Shown in pieces: positions 1-12,547 of a stretch of DNA of 64,000 nucleotides. This DNA is from Dryas octopetala (Eukaryota > Streptophyta > Magnoliopsida > Rosales > Rosaceae). The stretch lies in NCBI GenBank assembly GCA_963921425.1, contig OY992839.1:10147409-10211408 (forward strand), written 5' to 3'. Under the pieces are notes generated by a model, which ran no database searches, was not told the DNA's origin, and saw nothing but the letters and a program-made list of their open reading frames with translations. The position numbers were made by a program, and so were the translations under genes. The stretch's first letter is position 1. Every line of letters starts with the position of its first letter.

Positions 1-12
1 AGGTGTATCACA

Positions 13-110
13 ATTTTTTTTTTTTTTTTAGTACATGGGAGGGTAAGGTTCGAACCCAGGTGTACAGGGGAAGTTATTGTCCTCGACCAACTAGGCCAAT
101 CCCATTTCAC
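13..110 (-). mobile_element. tRNA-derived SINE with A tail and target-site duplication
   Basis: Read on the minus strand, the segment has an A-box-like TGGCCTAGTTGG (about 104-89), then a B-box GGTTCGAACC, then an A-rich 3' tail (the T run at about 15-29 on plus). These are the two internal RNA polymerase III promoter boxes of tRNA-derived SINEs. Near-identical 12-base repeats, aggtgtatcaca at 1-12 and aggtgtaccaca at 111-122, flank it and look like the target-site duplication. The left copy touches the window edge, so it may be longer. I do not know the family name. Confidence 0.75.
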
Positions 111-122
111 AGGTGTACCACA

Positions 123-639
123 TTTTGATATTACCTTTGTAATAGAATTGGAACATCTCACCAATACAAGTAGATATTATCTCTACTAGAAAAGTAGTAT
201 ACAAAGTGATACTTAAGATATGATACATCTAATATTATTGATTTAGTGATGCTAAAAGAATCATTAAATTTTAGCACTAATGGATCAACCTTCAAATTCA
301 TATGCTCGAATGCATGTGGAGCTACCATATGAAAATATAAAGCAGTTTAAAGACCATGGAATTAGCTGCATCTCATTATATATATATGAGTCCATTAATT
401 ATAAGGTATTAACAAAGCAAAATATTAATCAAAACCACTTAATCTATTTTTATTAACTTGCGGACACTATCTACCAGTCCCCCAATATATAACATGCGGA
501 CACCTTCCAAAAAAAATACATAACAACCAAACCAGCTACACAAACAGCCCAAAACTGATCTTCTTCTTTTTTTTGCCAAATCGATCTCTTTCTTCAACTT
601 TACCAAATCGACAATTGTTCATCTTCACTCACAAGCATC
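123..639. other. AT-rich intergenic DNA, nothing recognised
   Basis: No open frame with family resemblance, no RNA gene and no repeat border was recognised here. The stretch leads into the minisatellite that follows. Confidence 0.5.
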
Positions 640-1140
640 GTTCTGCAATTGCAAGCCTGCAACTCCAAAAAAACTGCAGTTTCAGTTTACTTTGCAGTTT
701 CAGAAACTGCAGTTTCACTTGCAGTTTCAGAAAATGCAGTTTCACTTGCAGTTTCAGAAAATGCAGTTTCACTTACACTACAACTGCAAGCTTACAACTC
801 AAATAAACTGCAGTTTCAGTTCATTTGCAGTTTCTGAAACTGCAGTTGCAACTCAAATAAACTACAGTTTCAGTTCATTTGCAGTTTCTGAAACTGCAGT
901 TGCAACTCAAATAAACTGCAGTTTCTGAAACTGCAACTCCAATAAACTGCAGTTTCAACTCTAATAAATTGCAGTTTCTGCAGTTTCTGCTCACTTACAG
1001 TTCCAGAAAACTGCAGTTTCAGTTTCAGTTCACAAACTGCAGTTTCTGCAGTTTCAGTTCACAAACTGCAGAAAGTTCACTGTAAAACAGCAGTTTTTTA
1101 TGCAGTTCCAGAAACTGCAGAAAACTGCAGTTTCAGAAAC
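640..1140. repeat. Palindromic CTGCAGTTTC minisatellite array
   Basis: About 500 bp is built almost entirely from GCAGTTTC and its reverse complement GAAACTGC, often fused as the near-perfect palindrome GCAGTTTCAGAAACTGC. About a dozen CTGCAG hexamers (PstI sites) occur. Higher-order units are visible: a 27-bp unit repeats around 720-775, and a roughly 54-bp unit starting caactcaaataaac repeats from about 795 to 905. All frames stay open because the repeat lacks stops (Ser/Phe/Cys-rich or Gln/Phe-rich peptides), so the apparent ORFs are not evidence of a gene. Confidence 0.85.
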
Positions 1141-2232
1141 TGAACTAAACAAAAAAATCAAGAACCTAAACATAAATCGGCGAAAGGGGTCGTGCAACTC
1201 GCTGATCAGGAAGTCTGAGCTCTCGATCTTGCGACGTCGTCCAGATCGAGCTCTCTTCTCTCTCTCTTCGCGACTTCTCAGACTTCTCTTTCTCTCGGAT
1301 TGGAAAACCAGCTAGCTTATAACCACAGCCGTATGGAAAACCAGCTACCTTAAACTTTGCGCTCAATCATCTTCGTCGGAGATCAATGAAGAAGATGGAT
1401 GAGTTTGGGTGTGGCTGTGGCTGTGGTTGAGTTTGGATGTGAGTGTGGGTGTGTGAATGCAAGTCTGTGTGAGCTATAGTCTGAATAGAGTGTACATGCG
1501 GGTACAATAATGATACCAACTCAAAGTGACCTGATTGTTAATAAAATTAACCTAATTGTTATATATTAACAATAATGGTATTAGAAGTTAAAAACCATAG
1601 CAAAGATGTAGTAATGAGTAATTATTTCTATATATATTGGCAATTGGCAATTAACATGATCTAATATTTAATGACTTGATAAAGCTATTTCAGTAAACAT
1701 TTTTGGCCATTTTTTTTTTTTCACACAAAGTTAACCTACGTACGTTTTCTTGTCATCAATTTTCTGCATAAATGGTCTTTCCTCTCTTTTGTAATATTTT
1801 TGGCCGCATAGTTCCTTTTCTCTCATTTGATTTGGGGTTCTTAATTTCTTTTGAATCATTTCCAAGATTGACCCACATTTTTTAGCGATGCTCATAGCAA
1901 CACTCCTTTAGCACTCATCGAGGCTGCGTGCACCCCTTAGTGGTTTTGCCCAACTCAGGCTCCCCAACACTGATAAGAACTTGATTTTCTCAAACATCTC
2001 ACTATTTTTTAACTTAATAAATTAGTATATTATAAAAAATAAAAACTATTAATAAGAGAATATAGATTTCAAATAAACCCAATAAGGCTATAATACATAT
2101 ATAACTTTTATCTTTTTTGGATGAAGGGTTAGTTCCTTATTTATCCACTTTTATAGATTATCTTGTTAACCAAAACATGATGCTAATAAAATATGTATCA
2201 CGTTGTTATGAATTTCACATATTATCATCATG
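1141..2232. other. Unclassified intergenic DNA next to the minisatellite
   Basis: 1170-1450 is more GC-rich than its surroundings, with CT-rich tracts and a TGTGGC-rich tract, and resembles a 5' UTR or a captured gene fragment. No protein family could be recognised. 1450-2232 is AT-rich with no recognisable feature. Confidence 0.4.
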
Positions 2233-2935
2233 CTAAGTGTTTGTGGATAAATCCACATGGATTCAATGGCCAATCACAGACCAACACGTGGCACACTAGG
2301 TCCCATTTTTACTCTGACTTTTCAATGGTCAACTTGATCAGACCCAGCCATCTATGTCATCATCTCAGCTTAGCAATGCCAACGACATGTACATATGAGA
2401 TCGGCTCTTACCTTCGGGTTACCCGTGTCCGATCCGAACTAACATTGGGATCCACCAGAAATTCGAGAGATCATCTTTTTCGGATACCATCAGTTCGGCT
2501 CGGATTTGGAGATCATCTTTCTCCAGTCACATCTCAACCATTAAACATTCTATTAGAACCTGGAACATCACTTCCAAAATCTTCAACTCGGATCGGCTCG
2601 GCCAGACGAGATCATGATTGTACAGCTCGGATCGGCTCGGCCAGAAAAGATGACGATTGTACAACTCACCTTGGCTCGGCTCGGCTCGATTCGGGCCAAA
2701 TCATCATTTTGTTGATCAAACTAGACAAGATGATCATTGTACATGAGACACTTACAAAGTCATATATTCAGCTCGGCTCGGATGTTCTAATACACCGCCT
2801 CAAAGATCATACGTGACATCTTGACCAGTCAACGGTTGACATGGTCAGCCACCCCAATCGTCTTATCACTTTGGCTTGGTCAATCAATCATGATTGGACT
2901 TGCTCTAACAATCTTATCATCACCGAATCATCTCG

Positions 2936-3450
2936 ACCATTGGTTCGGCTCGGCCCGGCTCAATGACCAGTCATGATTGGACTCGCTTTGACAATCTTGT
3001 CACCACTGGATCATCTCGACCATTGGTTCGGCTCGGCCCGGCCCGGCCCAATGACCGGTCATGATTGGACTTGCTCTGACAATCTTGTCACCACTGGATC
3101 ATCTCGACCATTGGTTCGGCTCGGCCCGGCCCAATGACCGGTCATGATCAGACTTGCTTTAACAATCTTGTCATCACCGAATCATCTCGACCATTGGTTC
3201 GGCTCGGCCCAGCTCAATGACCAGTCATGATTGGACTCGCTTTGACAGTCTTGTCACCACTGGATCATCTCAACCATTGGTTCGGCTCGGCCCGGCCCGG
3301 CCCAGTGACCGATCATGATCAGACTTGCTTTGACAATCTTGTCATCACCGAATCATCTCGACCATTTGGTTCGGCTCGGCCTAGGAACTGCCTCCTGTCG
3401 ATCCGAACCAATCAACACTTGCTCTACACTTGGAGAAATCCATCATGAAG
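2936..3450. repeat. 83-88 bp tandem repeats (TCGGCTCGG-rich) inside the solo LTR
   Basis: Six units begin accattggttcggctcgg at about 2936, 3019, 3107, 3190, 3273 and 3361. Spacing is 83 or 88 bp, the difference being extra copies of CGGCC. Related TCGGCTCGG motifs continue on both sides (about 2590-2790 and 3460-3600). The array lies upstream of the TATA box of the LTR, where U3 enhancer repeats would be. Confidence 0.85.
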
Positions 3451-3860
3451 TGGACACCAGGTTCGGCTCGGCCTTTGGTGATCATCCTCTCAAATTCTAG
3501 TCACAGCCAACTACGACTTGAAGAGATCACTACTAACCGATCACACATGGGTTTCTTGTCTACACATGAGAACATGTGTTCGGATCGACTCGGCTTCCCA
3601 CCGCCATTCTAAAGAAGATCACGTTGGGACGAACCGCCATACTCAAGTGCACCTGACAGGACTCTCTGACAGATGAGACTTCCTAGCTCACAGTCATGAT
3701 TATTGGGGCATCCCAGTTTATCTTCCATCCTTGCATTCAATGCAGCATTGAATGTAAAGATGGTGAGTAGCTGTGCATGCCACTATTTATGACCAAACGT
3801 GTGGCCTCTTCTCAACCATTCACCCTCATGCAGGTAACTTACCCATCACCATTTTCTTTG

Positions 3861-3867
3861 CCTATAT
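3861..3867 (+). promoter_or_regulatory. TATA box of the solo LTR
   Basis: TATATAA preceded by a C-rich segment inside the LTR. Its position, about 365 bp from the LTR 3' end, suits a U3/R boundary shortly downstream. Whether it is active is unknown. Confidence 0.45.
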
Positions 3868-4461
3868 AAGCTGCCTTATGTGCACAAAAAGGGGGATCTA
3901 ATACACAACTTCACTCACCAAAAAGCCTATCAGAATATCTCATACTTGCTGAGAATAAACCTAGGAGATCTTACCTTGTTCTCCCTCATTCTCCCAAGTT
4001 CATCACATGTTCTTCCTTGTTCTTACACAAACACCTCCAAATACACATCATTGACTTCATCATCGGAGCGTATTTGGCTGGTACCACACCGGTCCATCTC
4101 CTTTGATTTTGTGTTCGTGCAGGAAGATCTCGGTTCAACCTCCACTTCATCATCCAGCAGGGCTTCAGATCAGCCAGATCATCCATTCTAAGTTGTTGCA
4201 TCTTTCTTACGGAAATTTGCATCAACACTAAGAATATATAAACACGTATTTTGTGATACTTAAAAAACTAAACAGTTATTTTGATATTTGGAAGAGAATT
4301 TTGCGCAAATACCACTTAAATTATTGGACAGTTGCGATTTGCCACCCAATAGAAAAAATTTTACAATGTCACACCCAAATTATTCCAAGAGTTTTGGGGT
4401 AGTTTTTTTTTGTTTTTTCTGTCCCCACTTGTATTGTTATGGGCCTTTGTTTATTTTCTAT

Positions 4462-4784
4462 GGCTTATTCGCGTCAATGCCCCCTGGAAGTAACTTCGAT
4501 TTTCAATTTGCCCCCTGAAACTTCATTCCTCCCATTTTGCCCCTCAAACTTTACAAAATACCATATTCCGTTAAGTCTGTCTATGAATCCGTCAAAAAAG
4601 CATACGTGGCGCTTATGTGGAAGGGGCAAAAAATTGCCACGTCAACTTATTTGACGAAGCTTGTAACGGACATGACGAAATATGATATTTTGTAAAGTTC
4701 GGGGGGTAAAGTGGGAGGAATGAAGTTTCAAGGGGCAAATTGAAAATCGAAGTTACTTTTAGGGGGCATTGGCGTGAATAAGCC
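4462..4784. mobile_element. Mutator-type MITE with about 115-bp terminal inverted repeats
   Basis: The two ends are inverted copies over about 115 bp. The left end begins ggcttattcgcgtcaatgcc and the right end, reversed, begins ggcttattcacgccaatgcc. A perfect 9-bp direct repeat attttctat flanks it (4453-4461 and 4785-4793). Long TIRs with a 9-bp target duplication are typical of Mutator-like elements. The 323-bp element has no coding capacity, so it is non-autonomous. Confidence 0.85.
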
Positions 4785-4793
4785 ATTTTCTAT

Positions 4794-5455
4794 TGCTTGT
4801 TTGTGTTTTGTACTTTAATCCTTTTGTTTGGGTTGGGTTACTCTAGAGTCTAGGCCAGTAGGCCACACTTATTTTATGCATCTTCAAGGCTTTTTTTTTT
4901 TTTTTTTTTCAAATATTATGAATACAGTATCTCATAGATTTGAGGTTTTATTAGCACTCTCAACATGTCATCATGCACTACTCCTTTATTTTTAAGTTAC
5001 CCCTTAATTAAACTTTATCATTTCAAAGGTTTGAAAGGCAAAATGTTTTATTATCCTCTACTAGTTTTTTCTAAACCGTTCATAAGATTTAATGGTTAAG
5101 ATTGTGCCACTCAACCCTTCCCTTCAATCGCATTCCTTCCCTAGCCATGCTATATGTGTCATGGCTGCATATCCGTACGTCACCCACCATGGTTGCCGTA
5201 GTCCATCGAAGAAAAATTACCTAATGTATCTGGAGCACCTCCATTGAAGTCAAATGAAGCCCACCTCAAAGTCTCTTCAGTGCAAGAGATTAAAAATGAA
5301 AAGCAATATAAAAAATTAAAAATTAAAAAAGAAGTTTGTCATAATTTGACAATGGTGATTTCGCCCCTCAATGTCACAAATAATATGGGCCTAAACACAA
5401 CTCCATTCGATTTTATTATCTGTTGACACCACGACAAAGTGAGGTGCCACCATGA
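4794..5455. other. Intergenic DNA without recognised features
   Basis: AT-rich sequence with a long T run near 4891-4910. No gene, RNA or repeat boundary could be supported. Confidence 0.45.
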
Positions 5456-5720
5456 TGTTAAATATCACACATCAACAATATACAGTTGGATTGTACAGTG
5501 TATAAGTTTTGAGAAATTCTCCCCCTACAAAATGATTTTAAAGGTGAGGCAGGTCCATGAGACTTTAACATGGGATTAGAACCCATGGTGTGTAACCCGT
5601 TTGCTGGGTTGTGCTGTTGTGTGACAATTGGTTTAGCCAGGCGTTGAAGGGGGTGTAACATATTCTACATCACCAGAGTTGGACAATGTATAAGTCTAGC
5701 TTGGTCTAACAACTTTTAGG
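5456..5720 (+). mobile_element. TRIM-like miniature LTR element, 3' LTR truncated
   Basis: A short LTR-like repeat starts TGTTAAATATC at 5456 and ends TTTAACA at 5570. It is followed at once by TGGGATTAGAACC, close to the initiator-Met tRNA primer-binding site of plant LTR elements (TGGTATCAGAGC). A purine tract GAAGGGGG (5646-5653) precedes a second, shortened LTR copy starting TGTAACATATTC at 5654, which shares the GTATAAG block with the first. The internal part is only about 80 bp, too short for any gene. Confidence 0.55.
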
Positions 5721-6229
5721 ATACTAAGATTATGCAAGCCACAGTGATGGAAGGGTAGGGGGAGGGGTTTTTTTTTTTTTTTTAGTTGGTGACACGTTCA
5801 ATCTTAACCATCAAATCTTTTCAACCGTCTAAATTAAAAATTTTGTATAATCTAGTGCCAAAGAAACTAATAGAAGATCCAATTCCGGAACAAAATTATA
5901 TAAGAAAACAACAATTATAAGGGTTTTAGCAAATAATGGTTTAAAAACAAAAAAACAATTGAAGGATAAATTGAGATATTATATTGAAAAAATCAAATTA
6001 CAAGAATAAAATTTGAAAGAGGAGACATTATGAAAGTGGCAATATAGCCTCCCTTTAAATTTAGGGTGTTTTTTTTGGCCATGTACACTCATTCTAGTGT
6101 GCATATTATGTGTCACATAGATACAAAAAAAAGTTTCATTTTTCAATCAAATAATTAGTTTGGACTACACTTCATCCTTTAATTTTTTAACCGACATCTC
6201 TACAAGCCAACAAAATTGATTTTGTTGTT

Positions 6230-7214
6230 GAGTGTGCTATTTGCACACCCCTAAATTTTTTTTTGCACACCATTTTTCTCTTTTTTTCTCCTACGCACCT
6301 CACACACTCATCTCAAATTCAAAACCTCTCAAAACACACCTAATCCATTACCAAAATACCCTTATTTCATTACACACCCACACACCCCATCTTTCTCCTT
6401 CCATTTCTCTCTTTCTCTGTCAACACACACCCGCGCAGCACCACCACCGCGTGCACCACCACCACCATGCGCAGCACCACCCTCCCTGCATGCGCACCAT
6501 TCTTCTCTCATTCTCTCTCTCCTCATCTCTCTCTCCTCCCTGCTGCACCACCCTCCCCGCGCCCACCACCATGCCAAGCTCGCACAGCCAAGAAGCCCCA
6601 ACACCCGACCACGCCGCTGACGCAAATGAGCTCGCACCCGACAGTTAAGCCCTAACACACGACCACGCCGCAGTGCCAGCCAAAAGGATGAGCTTCGCAG
6701 GCCGTTCGGCAGTCATCCGTCGAAACCGGCGAGTTCGTTCGGCAGCCATCCGTCAAAAATTTGAGTTTCCTTCGGCAGCCACCCACCGAACATTCGCTGC
6801 AACTCGATCTCCTCAGTCCGGTGGCGTTCGCTAGCGAACCAGGTGACGAGACACCCACCAAACACTTTCTCTCTCTTCCCTCTTCCTCTCCACACCTGTC
6901 AACCACCCAGAAAACCAGCCACGGCGCCGAAACCAAAAGCACCACGCCGACATTGATTCCGTTTTCGGCGGAGTTGGGAGACCGAACCACCCTCCTCTTT
7001 CTTAAGATCGAGGCTGGTGTGTGTGGGTTTTTTTGGTCGGGGTGAGGGAGGGAAATGGGCTGGTTTTTTTTTTTTGATGGGGGTGTGCAAAGAGAGAAAA
7101 TGGAATTGGACTTTGGGTGAGAGAATGAGAGAAAAGTCTTTTCTCTTTGATTTTTTTTATTTCTTTTAGAAAGAGTGTAAAAAAAAATTTAGAGTTGTGC
7201 AAATAGTAGCCCTC
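6230..7214. mobile_element. TIR element, copy 1 (GCTATTTGCACAC ends)
   Basis: The left end GAGTGTGCTATTTGCACAC and the right end (reversed GAGGGCTACTATTTGCACA) are inverted, followed on both sides by TAAATTTTTTTTT. The interior is GC-rich and CT-rich, with several TTCGGCAGCCATCCGTC-like phrases, and codes for nothing recognisable. No target duplication was found, so exact borders are uncertain. The copy at 7777-8801 has the same ends and similar interior composition, which supports a shared family. Confidence 0.6.
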
Positions 7215-7768
7215 TAAATTTATGACATATTGTTTTGTTCTAAAAGTTCAAAATGATTGCCATTTCAACTTAGCAATCTCAGCTATTTGGATTCCCTATG
7301 TCCTATCACCTATGATAGCAAATTACTAATACGATGACAAAATCAATATCCCAATTCCAAGAGAATCATTATCAGAACCTACCTAACCTTTCCTTCAAAA
7401 CTAAATCCAAATGTAGCATACATACCAACTAGAAATTTTTCTGCTTTATTAAATAAATGTCTTCCGTAAATGTATTGATCACATTATTAAATTGGTAGCT
7501 TCCACGCCAAAAACCTGTTAGTTTGCAAGCGTCAGCGATATACGATTGTTTGCCATACTTGATAGCCTACCCCAACTCAAATGAAACAAAGCAACTTAAC
7601 TGTTTATGACCTCATAACTCATAAAGTACACTGAAAATGTGAAAATATGATATGTGTTACCTTACAAATCGAATCAATTACCATTCTAATTTTCATTAAT
7701 TGTTTAAACACGTATGTAGAAATGATTGTGAGTAGTTGATATAAGTCACACTCTATGAATGATTATCA
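7215..7768. other. AT-rich spacer between two related TIR elements
   Basis: No features recognised. It separates two copies of the same TIR family. Confidence 0.45.
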
Positions 7769-8000
7769 ATTATATTGAGTTATGCTATTTGCATATTTTT
7801 CTTCTACACACCTCCTATTTTCTCTTAAAATTTTAAATTTCTCTTTAACACACCCTTCCAATTACCCTAATACCCCTATTTTATACATTTCACAAAATTT
7901 ATCACCACAACACACCCTTTCACCCACCACACCCCCATCAACTCAGACAAAAAAAAAAAAAAAAACACAGCTGCTCCCCCTCCCTCACCCTCACCCGACC

Positions 8001-8040
8001 ACCTCCCTCCCTCCCTCCCTCCCTCCCTCCCTCCCTCCTT
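8001..8040. repeat. (CCCT)n microsatellite
   Basis: About ten CCCT units in the left half of the TIR element. Confidence 0.9.
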
Positions 8041-8150
8041 CCCGCAGCACTGACCACCTCCATTTCTCTCTCCTCCTCGTAGCACCAACCACCTCCCTTT
8101 CTCTCTCTTCTTCGGCAGCACCACCCTCCCTCTCTCTCCTCCCCTCCGAA

Positions 8151-8329
8151 CACCATTAAAAAAAAAATTGCAATTCGGCAGGTTCGGCGGACCAGTGCCG
8201 AACTGGGCTGTTTTGTTCGGCACTCATCTGCCGAACAATCCTGTTATATTCGGCGGAGTGCCGAACGAAACAGCCCAGTTTGGCACTGGTCCGCCGAACC
8301 TGCCGAACTGCATTTTTTTTTTAATGGTG
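8151..8329. repeat. Long hairpin (foldback) with 56-bp core arms
   Basis: Arms 8169-8224 and 8257-8312 are inverted copies with only three mismatches in 56 bp around a 32-bp loop. The arms contain TTCGGCAGGTTCGGCGG and CAGTGCCGAACTGGGC. Complementarity continues outward through A/T runs to CACCATTAAAA at about 8151 and its inverse near 8329. A transcript would form a nearly perfect stem of 56 bp or more, long enough to be a Dicer-like substrate. It could also be a foldback MITE nested in the larger element. Confidence 0.85.
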
Positions 8330-8809
8330 GATGTTCGGTGGTTGTCTGCCATGGCTGGTTGTCTGCGAGCGGAGGTGTAGCAGCATGTGGGAGGACAGCG
8401 GGCTCATGGAGGTGCGCGCAGGCGGAGCTGGGTGCTGCGCGCAGCATGCAGTTGCGAAGACAAGGTGCGCGCAGGCGGTTGCGAAGACGAGGTGCGCACA
8501 GGCTAGTAGATTGGGTTGGCAGTTGCTGGTGGTCTCTACTCGCAGGGAGGTGGCCAGCGATGGCAGGCGTGGCCAAGGTTGGCGGCGGAGTGACCCCATC
8601 AATGACGGTGAAGAAGAAAAAAGAAGAAAAAAAGAAAAAGAAAAAATGGAGATAAGGATGGGGATGGGAATGGGGTGTGTACGGAGGGGAGATGGGAATT
8701 GGGTGTGTGGGTGAGGGGAGGGCCAAAGTGGTCTTTTTTTTTGAGTTTTTTTTTTTTAAAAAAAGTGTACAAAAAAAAAAAGTGTGCAAATAGCAGCCCT
8801 TATTATATT

Positions 8810-9259
8810 TCACCTTGAATCCCACATTAACACAAGACAGCCTATCTGTTTATGATTCTATAATTGAGAAACTGCAATAAGATATAATATAACTTAGGTA
8901 AACATAATAATTATAAAAAAAAAACAATCTATATGGAATTCTAAATTCTAATGTTCACCGACTGTTTACACGTGTAAATGATTATGAGTCGTTGATTCGT
9001 TGATATACACACGAGTCAGTTATAAGCGTATGTCAGTTTCTTGTGGGCCCCACACATATTAAGCACGCGTGAATAATTGTCGAAAATAAAACTCTTTTCG
9101 TTACAGAAATCTCCGCAATCTTATTATTTTCTTGTTATTTTCACCGACTAGACGACAAACAAAGCACGGCCCGGCCCAATCCTCAGTCATAATCCAGAAC
9201 CAACAAGCAACAGCATCAACAAACCAACTACCATTCAACTCCAAACACTCCACACCTGC
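8810..9259. other. Upstream region of the cysteine protease gene
   Basis: AT-rich up to about 9140, then more GC-rich towards the promoter. No further element was recognised. Confidence 0.4.
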
Positions 9260-9265
9260 CACGTG
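9260..9265 (+). promoter_or_regulatory. G-box / ABRE core CACGTG upstream of the RD19-like gene
   Basis: CACGTG within GCCACGTGCC lies 268 bp before the start codon. A CCAAT-type motif (ccattgg, about 9274-9280) follows closely. G-box/ABRE motifs bind bZIP and bHLH factors. This suits RD19-type genes, whose Arabidopsis founder is dehydration-responsive, but activity here is inference. Confidence 0.5.
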
Positions 9266-9375
9266 CCTTCTCCCCATTGGTCCTCTCATTACCCACTCCT
9301 GTAAGCAAAGCCGCCCAAACTATCCCCTACCTCCCACCCTTAAAACTCGCGTCCTCCAACCCAATCCCAACCGTC

Positions 9376-9381
9376 TATAAT
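9376..9381 (+). promoter_or_regulatory. Probable TATA box of the RD19-like gene
   Basis: TATAAT lies 152 bp upstream of the ATG at 9533, the only good TATA-like motif between the G-box and the start codon. It implies a 5' UTR of roughly 120 nt. Confidence 0.5.
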
Positions 9382-9532
9382 ACCCATCGACTGTGGGACC
9401 GATATATCAACATTACAGATATCTTCATTATCTAAACCCGACCGCAGGGGATTATACACTTCCGAGGTCCTCGGCGACTTTAAAAGTTGAAGCTCTGCAA
9501 CCTCAGAGAGCTACCAATCGGTCTCTGCGAAA

Positions 9533-11910
<2,378 letters not shown>

Positions 11911-12399
11911 GGATCAACCCTAATTTATAATTTCTGTTGTGTGCATGTATATACAAGGTGTATGGCATTTATTGGGCAACTCCATTGTCCATTGTCAACT
12001 CTTAAAAACTCTCGAAACACAGAATACTCATGTATTTATTCTCTGGGGTTTGCCCGAACAGCTTAAATGTCACTTTTATGTGGTTTTAATAGTCTTATCT
12101 TAAAGCATTTGAGATATGTTTATTTAGTTTACTCAATCCAATTTGTCCCTATAGAATAGCTAAAGGTAATTAAATTAAGGTAAAGGATCCATTCCAGGTT
12201 TGATTTTTAGTAGTGTACCTTAAATTGGCTAGTCAAATGTGAACGTAATGAGGCCAGAATTTTTTGCATGGTGGCATGGTTCTTATGGTTTGATCATAAT
12301 GCTGTTGGGGATGGGGGGCAACAAGGGTCTACTACAGCACGTGTGGAGGCTGCGATGGATTATAATTTATGTGGAATGTAGAGATAATAAAGCTGGAGT
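11911..12399 (+). other. 3' flank of the protease gene
   Basis: The first 100-150 bp should be 3' UTR. The rest is AT-rich with no clear element until the RNase H remnant. Confidence 0.4.
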
Positions 12400-12545
12400 T
12401 TGTAATGTTGTGTTGATGGGTCTACTAGGTTGGCTGATACGAAGAATGGAATTGGTGCGGTGGTGTGTAACCATCTGGGGATTTTATGGCCGCGTTGGTG
12501 TGTCCGAACTCCCGTATGAGGCTCAATTGGAGGTAAAGAGTCTAT
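12400..12545 (+). pseudogene. Decayed RNase H-like (LINE-type) fragment
   Basis: From 12412 the frame reads VDGSTRLADTKNGIGAVV and then NHLGILWPRW. This resembles the start of the RNase H-like domain (RVT_3) found at the end of plant LINE polyproteins and in relatives (NVDGS...GIGAVVRDHLG). A small frame disruption lies just before VDGS and a stop follows, so it is a dead fragment. The annotatable 102-aa frame over it (12239-12547) is a different frame and is not meaningful. Confidence 0.45.
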
Positions 12546-12547
12546 GA

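Larger units (their letters stand above)
2238..4227 (+). mobile_element. Solo LTR of a large LTR retrotransposon (1,990 bp)
   Basis: The segment starts TGTTTG and ends TCAACA, and is flanked by a perfect 5-bp direct repeat ctaag (2233-2237 and 4228-4232), the usual LTR target-site duplication. A promoter-like TATATAA at about 3861-3867 lies about 365 bp before the 3' end, as expected for U3/R of an LTR in plus orientation. No polyprotein remnant lies inside or beside it, so it is a solo LTR left by LTR-LTR recombination. The U3 part carries the tandem repeats annotated separately. Gypsy-type is likely from its size, but that is inference. Confidence 0.75.
7777..8801. mobile_element. TIR element, copy 2, with 8-bp target duplication
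   Basis: The left end GAGTTATGCTATTTGCA and the reversed right end AAGGGCTGCTATTTGCACAC are inverted. They are flanked by a perfect 8-bp direct repeat attatatt (7769-7776 and 8802-8809). An 8-bp duplication is the hAT length, although the terminal bases are not classic hAT. The interior holds a CCCT microsatellite (about 8001-8040), a long hairpin (8151-8329) and a GC-rich block with a duplicated GTTGCGAAGAC phrase. No transposase is present. Confidence 0.65.

Noticed and set aside
81-110. Genuine tRNA gene at the left edge
   Set aside because: A and B boxes are present but the acceptor and anticodon stems do not close, and it carries an A tail and flanking duplications; a SINE fits better.
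573-928. Overlapping open frames with SFRKCSFTC and MQFQK repeats
   Set aside because: They come from the CTGCAGTTTC minisatellite, which lacks stops in all frames.
2193-2816. 207-codon open frame on plus
   Set aside because: It lies in the solo LTR and is made of TCGGCTCGG repeats; no family resemblance and low-complexity Ser/Arg/Gly text.
2936-3450. Regular repeats that could suggest a CRISPR array
   Set aside because: The repeats are contiguous with no unique spacers, and this is a plant nuclear genome.
8244-8825. 193-codon open frame on minus
   Set aside because: Low-complexity Phe/Pro/His text over a TIR element, hairpin and poly(T) runs.
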